Part shown: positions 59,331 to 64,000 of the stretch, piece after piece
Position numbering within the stretch: position 1 is the first letter of the stretch
Layout of the letters: the number at the start of each line of letters is the position of its first letter
Assembly: GCA_930367205.1 (NCBI GenBank)
Contig: OV884015.1
Span: forward strand, 37,129,288 to 37,193,287
Source of the DNA: Acanthosoma haemorrhoidale
Taxonomy: Eukaryota > Arthropoda > Insecta > Hemiptera > Acanthosomatidae
DNA length: 64,000 bases
Reading direction: 5' to 3'
Position numbers and translations under genes: made by a program
Notes under the pieces: generated by a model
Database searches by the model: none
What the model was told of the DNA's origin: nothing
Seen by the model: the letters and a program-made list of their open reading frames with translations, nothing else

Positions 59331-59861
59331 ATTATATTTAATTCATATGATACATACAGATTGTTCAGATATTTCTATACAATTTCTTAAGTCACGTGTC
59401 ACACACACGTTTTCTAATATTTATCTACAATTTCTTAACTAATTAATAACTTCTTAAATAATATAATATTTTAAAAGAGATCCTTCTTTGGTTACTAAAA
59501 ATTACTCAAATTATGTTACATAATTTATAATAAATAATGTGAAGATTGAATGGATCATCAGCGAACAATCTTCAAGAACTTCCTTGATTTGTCCTGGTAA
59601 CCATAGTGCAACGCACTACCATTGTCTTTTAATTAATTTGTACGTTACTATAATGACATTTGCTAAGCAATAATTATCGTAAATATATCATAATTATGCA
59701 TCGACTATAGCAACTTTTCACTGGTCCACCTACTTCAATGATTCAAAGCTAAATACTACACAATGACAGAAGGAGGACCCGTTAATATGACTAGACGTTG
59801 CACTAACGAAACAGAAATGGTAGTCTATAGTAGTTTTATGACAACTGACAGATCAAGTCGT

Positions 59862-62827
<2,966 letters not shown>

Positions 62828-62844
62828 ACTAGGTGAAGTTGAGG

Positions 62845-62925
62845 ACTGTGATGTCTCCCTGGGGGATAGCAAGGCGTTGGTTTATAAGGGACGCATGCGC
62901 AGAATACTCAGCTCCGATTGGCTGA
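62845..62925 (-). promoter_or_regulatory. core promoter of the odd-type gene (TATA, CCAAT, NRF1-like)
   Basis: On the minus strand, CCTTATAAACC gives a TATA box at 62886-62881. A start site about 30 bp downstream would fall near 62855, leaving a 5' UTR of only ~28 nt before the ATG at 62827. A CCAAT core (62921-62917, CAGCCAATCGG) lies 31 bp upstream of the TATA, and CTGCGCATGCGT at 62902-62891 resembles the NRF1/Erect-wing palindrome. A Sox-type CCATTGTTGTC lies further upstream at about 63003-62993. Confidence 0.6.
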
Positions 62926-63129
62926 GCTTCGGGGAGTTTTCTCCCTCCACCCCTCGTGTCAAAGCAACCCCACTTGTGACTGATTTACGATGACAACAAT
63001 GGACCCAATTGCTGCGGTTTGTTTGCCCACTGCGTGCCTCCCCCAACAATAGACTGGGACGTTTACGATTCGACAAAAAAGCATGGTAGATCTGTCTGTG
63101 CACGCTTTGATAGTATTGTGGTCTGAAGC

Positions 63130-64000
63130 CCTACAAACATGACGGCTGATTTATTAAACTAATTTCCGGAACTTGCTAATTATTGGAATTAAAAAATAGT
63201 TGATCCGAGGACCAGTATAACCTTTTTTCCCTGCTATTAAAAGATTTTTCTATTAATTATTACTATTTTTTTGTCACCACTTCTTGTTAAATTATACTTT
63301 TTTTTTAATTAATAATTATAAACAAAATAAATTACTTAAAAATAGAAATTTCAAAGTAATAATCAGAGGGTCTCGGTGACTATTAATTAAAAAAATATTG
63401 TTTATATTTTTTTGGGTCCGAGGAATATGCGAGTATGTCGACAACCTAAAAACAAAATAAGTGTACCTACATTTTTGTTAGGCTTTATTCACCCCCTGAA
63501 GATATGGTGGATTAGGTCCTTAATGATGCAAAAATAGTTCATTTTTATCAAACAAATAATTTTCAAGAATGTTCCAACGTTAAAAAATATGTTTTCAGGC
63601 CTACCCTTTTTGTACTACAGTTTGAACAACAAAGCCGTTAAGTTACAGACAACTGGTTTTACCGTATACGTATTTTCATATGCTATTCTTTTGTATTAAA
63701 CATTTATACATTTCTTAATTTTTTCTTTGCTTTCCTAATATTAGAAGAAATATTATGTACATTTTGATTTCGACTTCAAGAATGCATTCAGACATATCTA
63801 GATATAGTTCTTTGAATTTTCTACGGATTCAACAATGGCGAGACAATTGAATCCTGGTAAATAGATATTCAAAGAATCAGTGATGCCACATATAAGTATA
63901 TTGTTTGTTATATCAATTATTAACTTCACTACTGATTCATGTTATTCAGCAATATTGAACAAGCGAACAGCCCTAGACCAGAAATTCAACCTTTCATTTC
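63130..64000. other. AT-rich sequence upstream of the promoter
   Basis: No open frame, repeat or RNA gene recognised. It probably contains upstream regulatory DNA, but no individual site can be supported. Confidence 0.35.

Overview
The window is eukaryotic, AT-rich and gene-poor. It looks like insect nuclear DNA: it carries an odd-skipped-family zinc-finger gene, jockey-type LINE fragments, Tc1/mariner relics, and GT-AG introns with TATA/CCAAT promoter grammar. I cannot name the species; a large-genome insect is likely and a hemipteroid is only a guess. No bacterial gene, CRISPR array, tRNA or rRNA was recognised. The only gene I can assemble with confidence lies at the right end on the minus strand (59862-62827, three exons). 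It encodes a 212-residue odd-skipped/OSR-type transcription factor with four C2H2 fingers and a C-terminal eh1-like Groucho-binding motif, preceded by a TATA box and a CCAAT box.

The other ~59 kb reads as an intergenic gene desert next to that developmental regulator. Two kinds of material are mixed. The first is transposable-element debris. It includes a ~2.7 kb frameshifted jockey-like LINE (36400-39111), at least three copies of another LINE 3' end (11.6, 26.0 and 57.9 kb), 3' ends of a third LINE type (0.3, 1.8, 32, 45.4 and 57.8 kb), a LINE reverse-transcriptase relic (4.6-5.2 kb), two Tc1 transposase relics (35.8 and 49.3 kb), a mariner-like MITE (5.75 kb), and a 2.25 kb element with ~250 bp inverted arms (13.86-16.11 kb). 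There is also a decayed multi-copy coding family (16.5-17.6 kb) and a dispersed repeat with about eight copies ('family A').

The second kind is a set of discrete, more GC-rich, non-repetitive blocks of 100-600 bp (for example 6.6-7.0, 9.2-9.4, 10.8-11.3, 27.4-27.95, 33.0-33.2, 39.8-40.1, 44.3-44.7, 50.8-51.4 and 53.5 kb). They lack coding potential but carry homeodomain-type sites. I infer they are candidate cis-regulatory modules. The strongest evidence is a pair of collinear blocks 20 kb apart (33061-33187 and 53471-53590) that look like a duplicated element, and a 550 bp block (27400-27950) with three palindromic pairs of AT-core sites.

Three places have exon-like signals that could belong to unrecognised transcripts: the left edge (1-148, minus), 1568-1663 (plus) and 23874 onward (plus). 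These are hypotheses only.
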